A stretch of 40,923 bases of DNA from NCBI GenBank assembly GCA_030828385.1, contig JAURCS010000023.1:1-40923 (forward strand), written 5' to 3'. Position 1 is the first letter of the stretch. Every line of letters starts with the position of its first letter. Both the position numbers and the translations under genes were made by a program. The stretch comes from Gammaproteobacteria bacterium. Its GTDB lineage: Bacteria > Pseudomonadota > Gammaproteobacteria > Pseudomonadales > Pseudohongiellaceae. Shown here one piece after another: positions 17,735 to 25,967 of this stretch. The notes below the pieces were generated by a model that did not search any database, had not been told where the DNA came from, and worked only from the letters and a program-made list of their open reading frames with translations.

Positions 17735-17768
17735 TAGGTCGGATAAGGCTGCAAGCCGTCATCCGACA
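17735..17768 (-). repeat. REP-like palindrome, copy 3 (reverse orientation)
   Basis: TAGGTCGGATAAGGCTGC and GCCGTCATCCGACA, the reverse complement of the family consensus, ending 14 bp before the GST stop codon. Confidence 0.85.
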
Positions 17769-17782
17769 GGAATATTAACTTT

Positions 17783-18577
17783 TCAGGAAATTAACTTCTC
17801 AATTTCCAGCCAGGTTTGCTGGCCATTGGAATACATCTCTTCAGTCAGCTCCGCCGGCATCCATTTCAAAAACGCCGGCTCAAAGGCAGGTCTGGCTTTA
17901 ATACGTTGAAACCAGTTTTCCACATTTGGCAGACGGCCATTTTGCCATAGAGGCTCCATCGCCAGGGCCGCCAGTCTGTTTAAATAAGGCGTCAATGCTA
18001 TATCAGCCATGGTGAAAGTATTGCCTACGAGCCAATCACTTTCCGATAAAGCCGCCTCCATTTTGTCCAGATAAGTCAGGTATAAGCGGATTTTATCTGC
18101 CACACCGGGGGCTTTAACACCTTCCTGAATCCATTGCCATTTCAGCAGTCGCGCAGCTTTACCGGCTGCATCTCCGTTTTCAACAAACTCCTCGAAATTA
18201 CCTTTGCCATTGCGCAGGATAGTATGGCGATGGGATGCCACATAAGTGATTGCGGAACAGGCCGGATGCAGCTCTTCATCAACTGCCTTGGTCCAGAGCC
18301 GAACGCGCGCTTTTTGAGCCGCCGCTTTAGGGATCAGGGGATATTCAGGGTATTTGTCTTCCAGGTATTCGCAGATGACTGTGGATTCAGGCAGGATCAG
18401 TTCACCATCAATCAACAGCGGGACAACCCCTTTTGGATTTAGAGCAAGATAGTCCTTGTTGAACTGCTCACCCTTGAGGATGTCCACATAATGTCCTTCC
18501 CAGCATAGATGCTTTTCCTCCAGCACAAAGCGCACTTTGGCCGCGCAAGCTGAAGAGCCGTGATGATAGAGTTTCAT
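17783..18577 (-). CDS. Glutathione S-transferase family protein
   Basis: The 264-residue protein has a thioredoxin-like N-terminal domain (KLYHHGSSACAAKVRFVLEE, with a candidate catalytic Ser/Cys near residues 8-11) and the glutathione-contact motif ESTVICEYLEDKYP near residue 64. The helical C-terminal domain contains the N-capping segment GNTFTMADIALTPYL. Members conjugate or reduce electrophiles using glutathione; the N-terminal SSACAAK pattern is nearer to beta/zeta-like or dehalogenase-like groups than to Tyr-type GSTs. Substrate unknown. It is convergent with the dehydrogenase gene across a REP pair. Confidence 0.88.
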   Translation of the reverse strand: MKLYHHGSSACAAKVRFVLEEKHLCWEGHYVDILKGEQFNKDYLALNPKGVVPLLIDGELILPESTVICEYLEDKYPEYPLIPKAAAQKARVRLWTKAVDEELHPACSAITYVASHRHTILRNGKGNFEEFVENGDAAGKAARLLKWQWIQEGVKAPGVADKIRLYLTYLDKMEAALSESDWLVGNTFTMADIALTPYLNRLAALAMEPLWQNGRLPNVENWFQRIKARPAFEPAFLKWMPAELTEEMYSNGQQTWLEIEKLIS

Positions 18578-18623
18578 TGGATGGTTTCCCGCAAAGCCGG
18601 ACTGGTAGTGATTAATAAAGAGG

Positions 18624-19178
18624 CTAGAGTATTTTTCTTATGGGATCACCCGGTGCAACCACGCCGGAGGTTATGACCCTGGCATTGATACCACGCAGAT
18701 TCAGCGTCTTGCCGACAGTTGAATTAACAAACTGGTTAGCTTCTTTACCAAAGCGTTTACCAAATTTGAAACAGCCGAGATGCGGCAACGGTGACACTTC
18801 GATAACAGCCTGCCCAATCCCCAGGCGGGTTCCCGGCGGCAGGTTTTCATCACTCAGATCGAAATCCACAAAAAACTGATCACCAGCTTCCGGCCAGCGC
18901 TCAGCGGACTCTGTTATGGCATTAATTGCGCGGGAATTCATCAGCGTCAGTTGTCTGCCCGGATCAGGCTTGCCATCGGCAGTATGTTTATCCTTGCGGC
19001 TGACCCAGTTATCTCCTACCAGACCAGAGGCTATATTCAGATCCGCATTATCCATAACCTGACGCCCGCCGGTAATGGGTCGTGACACAATCATTTCAAC
19101 CATGCCTTCATCAGAAGGTGATTGTCGTATCGATGCAAGATGACTTTCCATCTCAACTAATGATCTGATTGGATGCAT
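18624..19178 (-). CDS. MOSC-domain protein
   Basis: The 184-residue protein carries a MOSC domain: GLVGDNWVSRKD, RQLTLMNSRAI, LPPGTRLGIG and PHLGCFKFGKRFG with the conserved cysteine. MOSC domains occur in molybdenum-cofactor sulfurases and in YiiM-type proteins that handle Mo-cofactor-bound or N-hydroxylated substrates; stand-alone forms are poorly characterised. ATG 19178 has a strong GAGGAG 6 nt upstream and is preferred. An alternative ATG at 19205 would overlap the threonine aldolase stop codon by 4 nt. Either way the gene is directly downstream of and probably co-transcribed with the aldolase. Confidence 0.83.
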   Translation of the reverse strand: MHPIRSLVEMESHLASIRQSPSDEGMVEMIVSRPITGGRQVMDNADLNIASGLVGDNWVSRKDKHTADGKPDPGRQLTLMNSRAINAITESAERWPEAGDQFFVDFDLSDENLPPGTRLGIGQAVIEVSPLPHLGCFKFGKRFGKEANQFVNSTVGKTLNLRGINARVITSGVVAPGDPIRKIL

Positions 19179-19201
19179 GACCAACTCCTCTTGTGATGAC
19201 T

Positions 19202-20245
19202 TCATGCCTTGCCCCCGGACCTGGCATAGTAAGCCTTGATGCTGGTGATGACGGTTTGGATATCATCCCTGCTCATATCCAGGTGAGTCACCAGACGTAT
19301 TTTTTCTGCAGCCTCTATGAGAATATTCTGCGCCTGCAGGTAATCTGCCAGGCCCTGATAATTTCCATCGCGTGTGCGCAGGAATACCATATTGGTCTGC
19401 ACGTTTTCCAAATCTACTTCCAGCTCCTCAATTGCCGCAAGCTCATTACCCAACAGGGCTGCGTTATCATGATCAATTTGCAACCTGTCGATATTATTCT
19501 CCAGAGCATGGATGCCGCCAGCAGCGATGATCCCTGCCTGACGCAAGCCGCCACCAAGCATTTTTCGCCAGCGCCGGGCCTGCTTGATAAAATCTTCGGA
19601 GCCACACAAAACCGAACCAACCGGCGCGCCCAGACCTTTGGAAAGGCACACTGAAATCGAGTCAAAATGGCGGGCAATATCCTGAACATTTATCCCAAGC
19701 TTCACGGCGGCATTAAATACGCGTGCGCCATCAAGATGATGTTGCAGTCCATGGCTTTGTGCCAGTTGTGAAGCAGCTTCGATATAGTCCATCGGTAACA
19801 CCTTGCCGCCAATAGTATTTTCCAGGCACATCAGGCGGGTGATGGCAAAATGAAAATCATCGGGCTTGATAGTAGCGCGAATTCTTTCCAGGGCAATACT
19901 GCCATCAGGTTCCAGTTGCAGGGGTTGCGGCTGGACACTGCCCAGAACAGCGGCACCGCCTGCTTCGTATTTATAGGTATGGGCATCCTGGCCAACAATA
20001 TATTCTTCCCCACGCTGGCAGTGGCTGATGATCGCCAGCAGATTCGACATGGTGCCACTGGCCACATAAAGCGATGCTTGCGTCCCCATCATCTCCGCAG
20101 CAAGCGTTTCCAGCCGAGTAACCGTAGGGTCATCACCCCACACATCATCACCAACAGGCGCCGCAGCCATTACCCGTCGCATTTCAGGTGACGGCCTGGT
20201 GACGGTATCGCTGCGTAAATCGATCAAGGAATCTTCCTGTTTCAT
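19202..20245 (-). CDS. ltaE: Low-specificity L-threonine aldolase
   Basis: The 347-residue PLP enzyme cleaves L-threonine or L-allo-threonine to glycine and acetaldehyde. Family signatures are [16 protein letters not shown] at the start, [36 protein letters not shown] and the Schiff-base lysine Lys203 in [13 protein letters not shown]. Length matches the family. Upstream lies a strong repeat-derived hairpin that separates it from ribH; downstream it almost touches the MOSC gene. Confidence 0.93.
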   Translation of the reverse strand: MKQEDSLIDLRSDTVTRPSPEMRRVMAAAPVGDDVWGDDPTVTRLETLAAEMMGTQASLYVASGTMSNLLAIISHCQRGEEYIVGQDAHTYKYEAGGAAVLGSVQPQPLQLEPDGSIALERIRATIKPDDFHFAITRLMCLENTIGGKVLPMDYIEAASQLAQSHGLQHHLDGARVFNAAVKLGINVQDIARHFDSISVCLSKGLGAPVGSVLCGSEDFIKQARRWRKMLGGGLRQAGIIAAGGIHALENNIDRLQIDHDNAALLGNELAAIEELEVDLENVQTNMVFLRTRDGNYQGLADYLQAQNILIEAAEKIRLVTHLDMSRDDIQTVITSIKAYYARSGGKA

Positions 20246-20310
20246 TATTTTTTCAACTTTTAACTCGCCACTAAATTTACCGAAATTTCCGGATTAAGGG
20301 ACACGGGAAA

Positions 20311-20362
20311 AAGGATAAAGGTGGGCTTCAGATGACTCTGCAAACTGCCCACCTTTATCCTT
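20311..20362. terminator. 16-bp perfect hairpin built from GATAAAG-type repeats, downstream of ribH
   Basis: AAGGATAAAGGTGGGC (20311-20326) and its exact complement (20347-20362) enclose a 20-nt loop; the arrays extend on both sides (20296-20390). On the ribH strand the stem is followed by TTTTTCCC, so it could terminate ribH transcription. Confidence 0.65.
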
Positions 20363-20400
20363 TATCTTTTTTCCTTTATCCGCTTTTATCCTACGCCACC

Positions 20401-20430
20401 TGCGACCTGTGACTTGCAACTTATGACTCC
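20401..20430. repeat. Short ACTTG-type array running into the ribH stop codon
   Basis: TGCGACCTGTGACTTGCAAC and the next bases belong to the 7-8 bp ACTTGNN family. The TAA stop of ribH (20421-20423 on the minus strand) lies within it. Confidence 0.55.
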
Positions 20431-20864
20431 AACAAAGAGGCTGCAGCATCTGCGGCCTCTCTTCCCTTAATGAGCATATGATCAAAGAAAAACTTATGGT
20501 GTTCTGAATTCTCCTCGTTAAATTCCTTCGGCGTGAGTACTGCTGACAACACCGGTTTTTCCAGTTCCAGCTGGACCTGCATGAGGGCACTGACTACAGA
20601 CTGGGCAACAAATTCGTGGCGGTAGATACCACCGTCTACAACAAAGCCAGCGGCCACGGCAATTGCGTAATCGCCTGAACAAAGCAGTTGTTTACATTTG
20701 AGAGGAATTTCAAAAGCACCCGGCAGTCTGAAAAAATCTATCTGGCTTTCAGCAATACCCAGTTCTGCCAGGCGCGCGACAAAACCTTCACGACAGCGAT
20801 CAACAATATCCGCATGCCAGCTGGCCTGAATGAAAGCGATTTTTCCAGAAGAATAAGTACTCAT
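20421..20864 (-). CDS. ribH: 6,7-dimethyl-8-ribityllumazine synthase, type II (RibH2-like)
   Basis: This 147-residue enzyme joins 5-amino-6-ribitylaminouracil and dihydroxybutanone phosphate in riboflavin synthesis. The sequence follows the type II enzymes of Brucella and Mesorhizobium (IAFIQASWHADIVD, LPGAFEIPLKCK, VVDGGIYRHEFVAQSVV, VLSAVLTPKEFNE, EHHKFFFDH) more closely than the usual gammaproteobacterial RibH (type I: A-R-F-N, GSFE-x-P). Type II enzymes are decamers with a histidine-rich active site. ATG 20864 has AAGGAG 8 nt upstream. An FMN riboswitch lies about 110 nt upstream in the leader, so expression should fall when FMN is high. Confidence 0.9.
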   Translation of the reverse strand: MSTYSSGKIAFIQASWHADIVDRCREGFVARLAELGIAESQIDFFRLPGAFEIPLKCKQLLCSGDYAIAVAAGFVVDGGIYRHEFVAQSVVSALMQVQLELEKPVLSAVLTPKEFNEENSEHHKFFFDHMLIKGREAADAAASLLES

Positions 20865-20973
20865 GATCTTGCTCCTTTTACTTTTCCATTCGGAGCATCG
20901 ATAGAAAAAAACACGCAATGCACACAGCAGGACACTGCATGCTGTTTACAATAAATAAACAGTCCACGCGTTC

Positions 20974-21122
20974 ATTCTCTCTCATCCGGACTCTAACCGT
21001 CGGCTTTGGAATCTCACCAAATCTGCTGACCCTGAACCAAGCAGTTCAGGCGCTCGCGGGCTTAACAGCTATTAAAAATACTGTCTTACCGCCGGTAGGG
21101 AATTACACCCTGCCCCGAGAAT
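20974..21122 (-). ncRNA. FMN riboswitch (RFN element) upstream of ribH
   Basis: On the minus strand the element opens with GGGGCAGGGTG, AATTCCCTACCGGCGGTAAG and a variable arm, continues with AGCCCGCGAGCGCC, a GAACTGCTTGGTTC hairpin, GGTCAGCAGATTTGG, GAGATTCCAAAGCCGACGG and closes with TTAGAGTCCGGATGAGAGA. These are the conserved blocks of the RFN element in the right order. P1 pairs ATTCTC (21117-21122) with GAGAAT (20974-20979). FMN binding is expected to lower expression of ribH. A small GCAG/CTGC hairpin and a run of seven T lie between the aptamer and ribH (about 20903-20940) and may be the expression platform. Confidence 0.93.
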
Positions 21123-21170
21123 TACCGACATTCTACAATAACGGAAGGCGCAGGTCACGGAGAAGGAATC

Positions 21171-21194
21171 GGGATAAAAGATAAAGGATAAAGG
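21171..21194. repeat. GATAAAG-type array
   Basis: GGGATAAAAGATAAAGGATA and AAGG: the same units as at 1497-1525 and 20296-20390. It is a single arm; no complementary arm of the same type lies nearby. Confidence 0.6.
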
Positions 21195-21218
21195 CGACCC
21201 AGCTATGCGAAAGAGTCG

Positions 21219-21320
21219 TAGGTCGGAAAAGCGCAGCGCCTTCCGACATGGCCTAGGTAAAACTCATAATCAGTTTAACTACTTACGTCGGATGGCGGCT
21301 TGCAGCCTTATCCGACCTAC
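21219..21320. repeat. Inverted REP pair, copies 4 and 5 (REPIN-like)
   Basis: A reverse-oriented variant at 21219-21249 (TAGGTCGG, AAAGCGCAGCGCC, TTCCGACA) and a forward copy at 21286-21320 (CGTCGGATGGCGGC, TTATCCGACCTAC) are separated by 36 bp. The stretch 20865-21493 has no gene: it holds the ribH leader and riboswitch, a GATAAAG array, this pair and the 158-bp GCAAGAG element. Confidence 0.8.
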
Positions 21321-21332
21321 GCACTTTTGGAT

Positions 21333-21490
21333 GCAAGAGGCAAGAGGCAAGAGGCAAGAGGCAAGAGAATGTTGATTTATCAAGGTTTTATGTCAAGACC
21401 GGAGTTGGTTTTTTGTAAAAATAGAAGCAAAGGATTTAATTATTTCTACTGACCATCTTGCTTGCATCCTGTCTCTTGCCTCTTGCCTCT
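21333..21490. repeat. 158-bp element with GCAAGAG inverted ends, copy 1
   Basis: Five perfect GCAAGAG units (21333-21367), an internal part starting AATGTTGATTTATC, and CTCTTGC units in opposite orientation (21473-21490) ending just before the pdxH stop codon. The interior aligns with that at 23856-23960, so this is a two-copy element. Confidence 0.8.
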
Positions 21491-21493
21491 GCT

Positions 21494-22132
21494 TTAAGGC
21501 GCCAGGCGCTGAACTTCCCACTCTCCATCACCCTGCAGCTTGTATTCAAAGCGATCATGCAGTCGATGTTCACCGCCCTGCCAGAATTCTATTTCGTGGG
21601 GTCTGACGCGGATACCGCCCCAGAAATCCGGTAATGGTACTTCCCCTTCTGAAAACTTTTCCTTCATATGGGCCAGCTGGGTCATCAGGAAGTCCCGTGA
21701 AGAAATTTTTCGGCTCTGGTCCGAGGCCCATGCTGCCAACTGGCTGTCGCGGGGGCGCGAGAGAAAGTATTTAAGGGATTCAGCAGCAGAAATTTTTTCC
21801 GCACGACCACAGACCTTGACCTGGCGTTCGAGAGCATTCCAGGGAAACAACAGACTGACCCGATTATTCTCAGCGATCTCATCGGCTTTGCGGCTACCGT
21901 AGTTGGTATAAAAAACAAAGCCGTCATCATCCAGGTGTTTCAAAAGAACAATACGCTGGGATGGCTGCCCCCCAGAGGAAACCGTGCTGACTACCATCGC
22001 GGTAGGGTCGATCAAATCTGATTCCACCACCTGGTTCAACCAGGTCTCGAACTGGGCTAGCGGATTGTCATGCAGATCTTCGCGGCGCAAACCGCCCTGC
22101 ACATACTCGCGCCTGAAATTTTCAATATCCAT
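21494..22132 (-). CDS. pdxH: Pyridoxamine/pyridoxine 5'-phosphate oxidase
   Basis: The 212-residue FMN enzyme oxidises pyridoxine or pyridoxamine phosphate to PLP, the last step of vitamin B6 synthesis and salvage. Clear family signatures: [37 protein letters not shown] in two parts, [31 protein letters not shown] and the C-terminal [26 protein letters not shown] and ending RLAP. It starts 17 nt after the stop of the MORN gene and probably shares its transcript. Confidence 0.96.
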   Translation of the reverse strand: MDIENFRREYVQGGLRREDLHDNPLAQFETWLNQVVESDLIDPTAMVVSTVSSGGQPSQRIVLLKHLDDDGFVFYTNYGSRKADEIAENNRVSLLFPWNALERQVKVCGRAEKISAAESLKYFLSRPRDSQLAAWASDQSRKISSRDFLMTQLAHMKEKFSEGEVPLPDFWGGIRVRPHEIEFWQGGEHRLHDRFEYKLQGDGEWEVQRLAP

Positions 22133-22149
22133 TATTGGTTTAATCCCTA

Positions 22150-22758
22150 CTAGAACTGGAAGCGTTCATCATAGATGCGCTTGTCGAATTCAAAGGTACG
22201 CCAGGCCTTGTGACCGGTGCCGTAATCGAAATAACCACGTCCATGTTTCTTGTTGGCCGCCCACTTACCCACATATAAAGTGCCATCTTCCCAGCGGTAA
22301 GTGCCTTCACCATAGAACACATCATTTTTGAATTCGCCGGAATAATTTTCTGTAGTGTTCTTAAGTGTGTTTTCCGTAAATCGTCCTTCACGGTAATTTT
22401 CCACATGAAAAGCCTGCATGCCCATGCCGTTGCGGCGATCATTGCGCCAGTTACCCATATAGACATCACCTTCATCATTCCACAAAGTACCGCGACCATG
22501 CTTCTTGCCAATCATGAAGCGACCTTCGTAAATTTCGCCTTCATCATTGAACGTCAAACGACCAAAGCCATGGAATTTGCCATTCACAAAATCACCGCGA
22601 TAGGTTCGCAGACCTCGTTGCGTTTCTTCCACAAGAGTTCCATTGCCATTAACGCAATCGCCGCTGATACAGCCCAGCTCATCATTCTTTGCTGCCTCGG
22701 CACTAACAGCAAAAAACAATGTAAACAGCAACACAGTCCAGTAATTTGAATGGCGCAT
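22150..22758 (-). CDS. Secreted MORN-repeat protein
   Basis: The 202-residue protein has a signal peptide ending AEA and about six MORN repeats, for example [63 protein letters not shown] and [16 protein letters not shown]. Two cysteines (GCISGDC) follow the signal peptide and could form a disulfide. MORN repeats build an elongated beta-sheet; bacterial secreted versions have no settled function. ATG 22758 has AAGGAG 6 nt upstream; an in-frame ATG at 22803 lacks this. It lies just upstream of pdxH. Confidence 0.85.
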   Translation of the reverse strand: MRHSNYWTVLLFTLFFAVSAEAAKNDELGCISGDCVNGNGTLVEETQRGLRTYRGDFVNGKFHGFGRLTFNDEGEIYEGRFMIGKKHGRGTLWNDEGDVYMGNWRNDRRNGMGMQAFHVENYREGRFTENTLKNTTENYSGEFKNDVFYGEGTYRWEDGTLYVGKWAANKKHGRGYFDYGTGHKAWRTFEFDKRIYDERFQF

Positions 22759-22982
22759 GCCTGCTCCTTTTCCTCTGTTTGCTCTATTCTTTAGGGGGTT
22801 CATAAATTGATTAATAGCAATTGTAGCGAATATTTAAAGGCGGGCCTAACCAGAACCGGAGATACTGCAGTTTTATCAGTCCGGAACTATTACACAATAC
22901 GTTCAGACCAGGGGGCTGGATTGACGAGTCGGGTTAATCACTCGCGGTCACAAGGAATTGCGGCCATTGCCAGAAATAATCG

Positions 22983-23726
22983 TTACCAGTAATTTTCTGC
23001 AGTAATCTGTCCGGGCTTGCGTCTTAGATTTTTGGCGAAACCACGGGCTTTCAACAATGCGGCCGAATCTTTCACCATATCCGGGTTGCCGCATAGCATG
23101 ACCTGGGAATGGGCTACATCCAGTTTCAGGTTAACCGCTGCCTCAAGACTGCCGTCTTCAATAGCGGCGGGAATACGTCCCTGAATGGTACCCTCCACCT
23201 GCTCTCGACTGATAAAGCCCTGAAAACCAAAACGCTCACCGTATTTATCCCTCAGCTCCGTGATCAGATCCAGATACTGCATATCACTCTGGCTTCTGAC
23301 ACCCTGAACCAGAATCACTGTCTCATAGTTATCCCAGGGCTGGTCTGTCTTCAGGATTGATAAAAAAGGCGCAATACCTGTACCGGTGCCAATCATCCAC
23401 AGGTCACGGGACTGAGGCACCTCATCCAGAATAAAGAAACCATTGGCCGGATTCTTCACCATAATGGTATCGCCCGGCTCCAGGGAATACATGGCATTGG
23501 AGAGCACGCCGCCGTTAGCTGTGTAAAAGAAAAACTCCAATGGTTTTTCCTGGGGCGCGCTGAGACAGGAATAAGGCCGGGCAACGCGTTCTCCCTCAAT
23601 ATCCAGGGCCAGACTAAAAAACTGCCCCGCCTTGAAAGTTGCAACATCAGCATCAATTTTTAGCGAGAACAGGCTTTCCGTCCAGTGAATATTCTCGATA
23701 ACCTTGCCTTCAAGCCAGTCTGACAT
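22983..23726 (-). CDS. fpr: Ferredoxin-NADP+ reductase
   Basis: The 247-residue FAD enzyme moves electrons between NADPH and ferredoxin or flavodoxin. The FAD motif RPYSCLSAP, the NADP-binding GTGTGIAPFLSIL and the C-terminal LRRKPGQITAENYW with a terminal aromatic residue match the E. coli Fpr type, and length is normal. ATG 23726 is preceded by AAGGAAA. The frame stays open for 42 more codons, but that stretch is the GCAAGAG array read as repeated PLASCLL heptapeptides and is not expected in any Fpr. It is divergent from the beta-hydroxyacid dehydrogenase gene across a repeat-rich spacer. Confidence 0.94.
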   Translation of the reverse strand: MSDWLEGKVIENIHWTESLFSLKIDADVATFKAGQFFSLALDIEGERVARPYSCLSAPQEKPLEFFFYTANGGVLSNAMYSLEPGDTIMVKNPANGFFILDEVPQSRDLWMIGTGTGIAPFLSILKTDQPWDNYETVILVQGVRSQSDMQYLDLITELRDKYGERFGFQGFISREQVEGTIQGRIPAAIEDGSLEAAVNLKLDVAHSQVMLCGNPDMVKDSAALLKARGFAKNLRRKPGQITAENYW

Positions 23727-23799
23727 AAAAATTTCCTTCGAATTATTTCTACCCGTAAGCTTACCATCACATCTATCCGTGATGAAGGTAAAAGCAGAG

Positions 23800-23979
23800 A
23801 CAAGAGGCAAGAGGCAAGAGGCAAGAGGCAAGAGGCAAGAGGCAAGAGGCAAGAGGATGTTGATTTATCCAGACTTTATGTCAAGTGCGGAAGTTGGTTT
23901 TTGAAAAAATAGAGGCTTAGGATCAAATTATTTCTTCCAACTATCTTGCTTGCATCTTTCCTCTAGCCTCTTGCCTCTG
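23800..23979. repeat. 180-bp element with GCAAGAG inverted ends, copy 2
   Basis: One imperfect and seven perfect GCAAGAG units (23800-23855), an interior starting GATGTTGATTTATCCAGAC, and TAGCCTCTTGCCTCT in opposite orientation at the end. The interior shares GTTGATTTATC, TTTATGTCAAG, GTTGGTTTTT, AATAGA and ATCTTGCTTGCATC in the same order with the copy at 21333-21490. Confidence 0.8.
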
Positions 23980-23989
23980 TTTAATCATG

Positions 23990-24083
23990 TAGGTCGGAAA
24001 AGCGCAGCGTCTTCCGACAAGACTCACCCAGCATCCCACTAAGCACCCACGTCGGAGGCGGCTTGCAGCCTTGTTCGACCTAG
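23990..24083. repeat. Inverted REP pair, copies 6 and 7
   Basis: A reverse-oriented variant at 23990-24019 (TAGGTCGGAAAAGCGCAGCG, then TCTTCCGACA) and a degenerate forward copy at 24049-24083 (ACGTCGGAGGCGGCTTGCAG, then CCTTGTTCGACCTAG). Same arrangement as 21219-21320. Confidence 0.75.
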
Positions 24084-24119
24084 GCCTGTTTCAGGAAATC
24101 CCTATCCCTGAGTTTTTTC

Positions 24120-24262
24120 CTCCAGCCATCCTCTTGCATCCTGCAGCCTGCATCCTGCCTCCTCTCTCCGGCATCCGCCATCTGGTCAGCTTTTTCCTTT
24201 ATCCTTTTTCCTTTATCTTCTTTCTTGCCTCTTGCCTCTTGTCTCTGTTTTTCTCCTTGTAT
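24120..24262. repeat. Mixed pyrimidine-rich repeat block
   Basis: CTTGCATCCTGCAGCCTGCA-like units, then CTTTTTCCTTTATCC units, then CTTGCCTCTTGCCTCTTG units, all on the plus strand. The gene-free divergent stretch 23727-24317 is almost wholly filled by repeats; promoters for fpr and the dehydrogenase must lie within or beside them. I cannot place them. Confidence 0.55.
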
Positions 24263-24317
24263 CTTGTCTTCGTTTTAGTATTCTTGCCACGTGAATTAAC
24301 CAAAGCAGGAATTTCTT

Positions 24318-25187
24318 ATGAGTTGTAAAGTCGCTTTCATTGGTTTGGGTGTAATGGGTTTTCCCATGGCGGGCCATCTTGCCAACGCCGGGCATGCTGT
24401 CACTGTTTATAATCGGACTGCTGAAAAAGCACAGAAATGGAAAGATACCTACCCCGGGGAAACTGCTGCAACCCCTGCCGAGGCCGCCGCTGATGCGGAT
24501 TTTATTTTCACCTGTGTGGGTAATGATGATGACCTCAGAGCTGTAACCATTGGCGACAATGGGGCTTTTGAGACAGTTAACCCCGGTGCTGTCTTTATCG
24601 ATAACACCACCACATCGGCTATTGTTGCCCGTGAGCTTGAAGAGATTGCACGCAGCAAGGGCTTTGCCTTCCTTGATGCGCCGGTGTCTGGCGGCCAGGC
24701 TGGCGCTGAAAATGGCAAATTAACAGTGATGATGGGGGGCGATGAGAGCGCTTTTGAGAAAGCCCTGCCAGTAATCGAAAGCTTTGCAGCCAGTGTTAAA
24801 TTATTGGGGCCTGCCGGTTATGGCCAGCTTACCAAGATGGTTAATCAGATTTGTATTGCCGGTCTTGTCCAGGCACTTTCCGAAGGCATTCATTTCGCCC
24901 AACATGCCGGACTCGATGTGGAAAAAGTCATTGGCGTTATCAGCAAGGGAGCAGCGCAATCCTGGCAAATGGAAAACCGCTATATGACCATGATGAATAA
25001 TGAATTTGATTTTGGCTTTGCCGTGGACTGGATGCGCAAGGATCTGGGCATCGCCATGGAGGAAGCTGGAAAGAATGGTGCTTCGCTGCCAATCACCAAA
25101 ATAGTGGATGGTTTTTATGAAGAGATTCAGCAAATGGGCGGTAACCGCTGGGATACTTCATCACTTATTGCGCGCCTGGAAAAATAG
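24318..25187 (+). CDS. Beta-hydroxyacid dehydrogenase (3-hydroxyisobutyrate / tartronate-semialdehyde reductase family)
   Basis: The 289-residue NAD(P)-dependent enzyme has a Rossmann motif GLGVMGFPMAGHLANAG at the start, the substrate-binding DAPVSGGQAGAENGKL near residue 120, the catalytic lysine in KMVNQICIAG near residue 170, and the C-terminal KDLGIAMEEAGKNGASLP helix. Members reduce or oxidise 3-hydroxyisobutyrate, tartronate semialdehyde, glyoxylate or succinic semialdehyde; sequence alone does not decide between them. AGGAA precedes ATG 24318. Confidence 0.87.
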   Translation: MSCKVAFIGLGVMGFPMAGHLANAGHAVTVYNRTAEKAQKWKDTYPGETAATPAEAAADADFIFTCVGNDDDLRAVTIGDNGAFETVNPGAVFIDNTTTSAIVARELEEIARSKGFAFLDAPVSGGQAGAENGKLTVMMGGDESAFEKALPVIESFAASVKLLGPAGYGQLTKMVNQICIAGLVQALSEGIHFAQHAGLDVEKVIGVISKGAAQSWQMENRYMTMMNNEFDFGFAVDWMRKDLGIAMEEAGKNGASLPITKIVDGFYEEIQQMGGNRWDTSSLIARLEK

Positions 25188-25305
25188 CTGGGAAAATATT
25201 AAAAAAACGAAATGATGGATTGAACAAATTGGCGTACAGAATATTTACGCCTATTTATTTTATGTTTACAGTCAATGCAGTGTAAGTATTACATGGAGTG
25301 AGTTA

Positions 25306-25881
25306 ATGGTTTCAGACGATAGTCACACCCATATACTAAGACTCAATATTGCTGGCCATCCTGTGGAATGGTTAACCTGGCAGGAAGCCACTACCCTCTA
25401 CGCCAGAGATCTTGTTACCTGGACTCTTGGCGACACTGTGCGCACCGTCGTCGGTGGCATCTCCAGACTTTCCGGTAATCGCTCAAAAATTGAACTGCAC
25501 AGTATCGTCGCCTGTAACGGGGAACTGCACCACGCCCAGTCGAAAAAACCCGCCCTGAACAATAGAATCCTGTTTCGCCGTGACCAGAATCTGTGCATGT
25601 ACTGCGGCAAGGAATTCAGTGACAAGGAACTGAGTTGTGACCATATCCTGCCCACCTCTCGGGGCGGCGCGAATACCTGGGTGAATGTCGTTGCGGCCTG
25701 TAAACGCTGCAATCACTACAAACAAAACAGAACACCGGAAGAAGCTCACATGGAGCTCATCGCCCTGCCCTTTGAGCCCAACGCCGCCGAATACCTCGCG
25801 CTGGTCAACAGCAAACGTATCCGCTCCGACCAGATGGAATTCCTGAAGTCACAGTTCTCCAAAAACTGCAGACTGCAATAA
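25306..25881 (+). CDS. HNH endonuclease family protein
   Basis: The 191-residue protein has an N-terminal domain of about 80 residues (LNIAGHPVEWLTWQEATTLY) and then a zinc-braced HNH module: CMYCGK (97, 100), CDHILPTSRGG with the Asp-His pair (112-113), Asn127 in WVNVV, and CKRCNHYK (132, 135). Stand-alone HNH proteins of this size are widespread in gammaproteobacterial chromosomes; they are not tied to a mobile element here and their target is unknown. GGAGTGAG lies just upstream of ATG 25306. Confidence 0.9.
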   Translation: MVSDDSHTHILRLNIAGHPVEWLTWQEATTLYARDLVTWTLGDTVRTVVGGISRLSGNRSKIELHSIVACNGELHHAQSKKPALNNRILFRRDQNLCMYCGKEFSDKELSCDHILPTSRGGANTWVNVVAACKRCNHYKQNRTPEEAHMELIALPFEPNAAEYLALVNSKRIRSDQMEFLKSQFSKNCRLQ

Positions 25882-25967
25882 AACCCTCTCCAGTCTCTTC
25901 ACCAAACCTTGCCTTACTTCATTCTGTAAAAATATTGTATTTTTAGGTTTTGGTTATATTTCAAAAG

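Noticed and set aside
23800-23855. Regular repeat array that could be mistaken for CRISPR
   Set aside because: The unit is only 7 bp, units are directly adjacent without spacers, and no cas genes are present.
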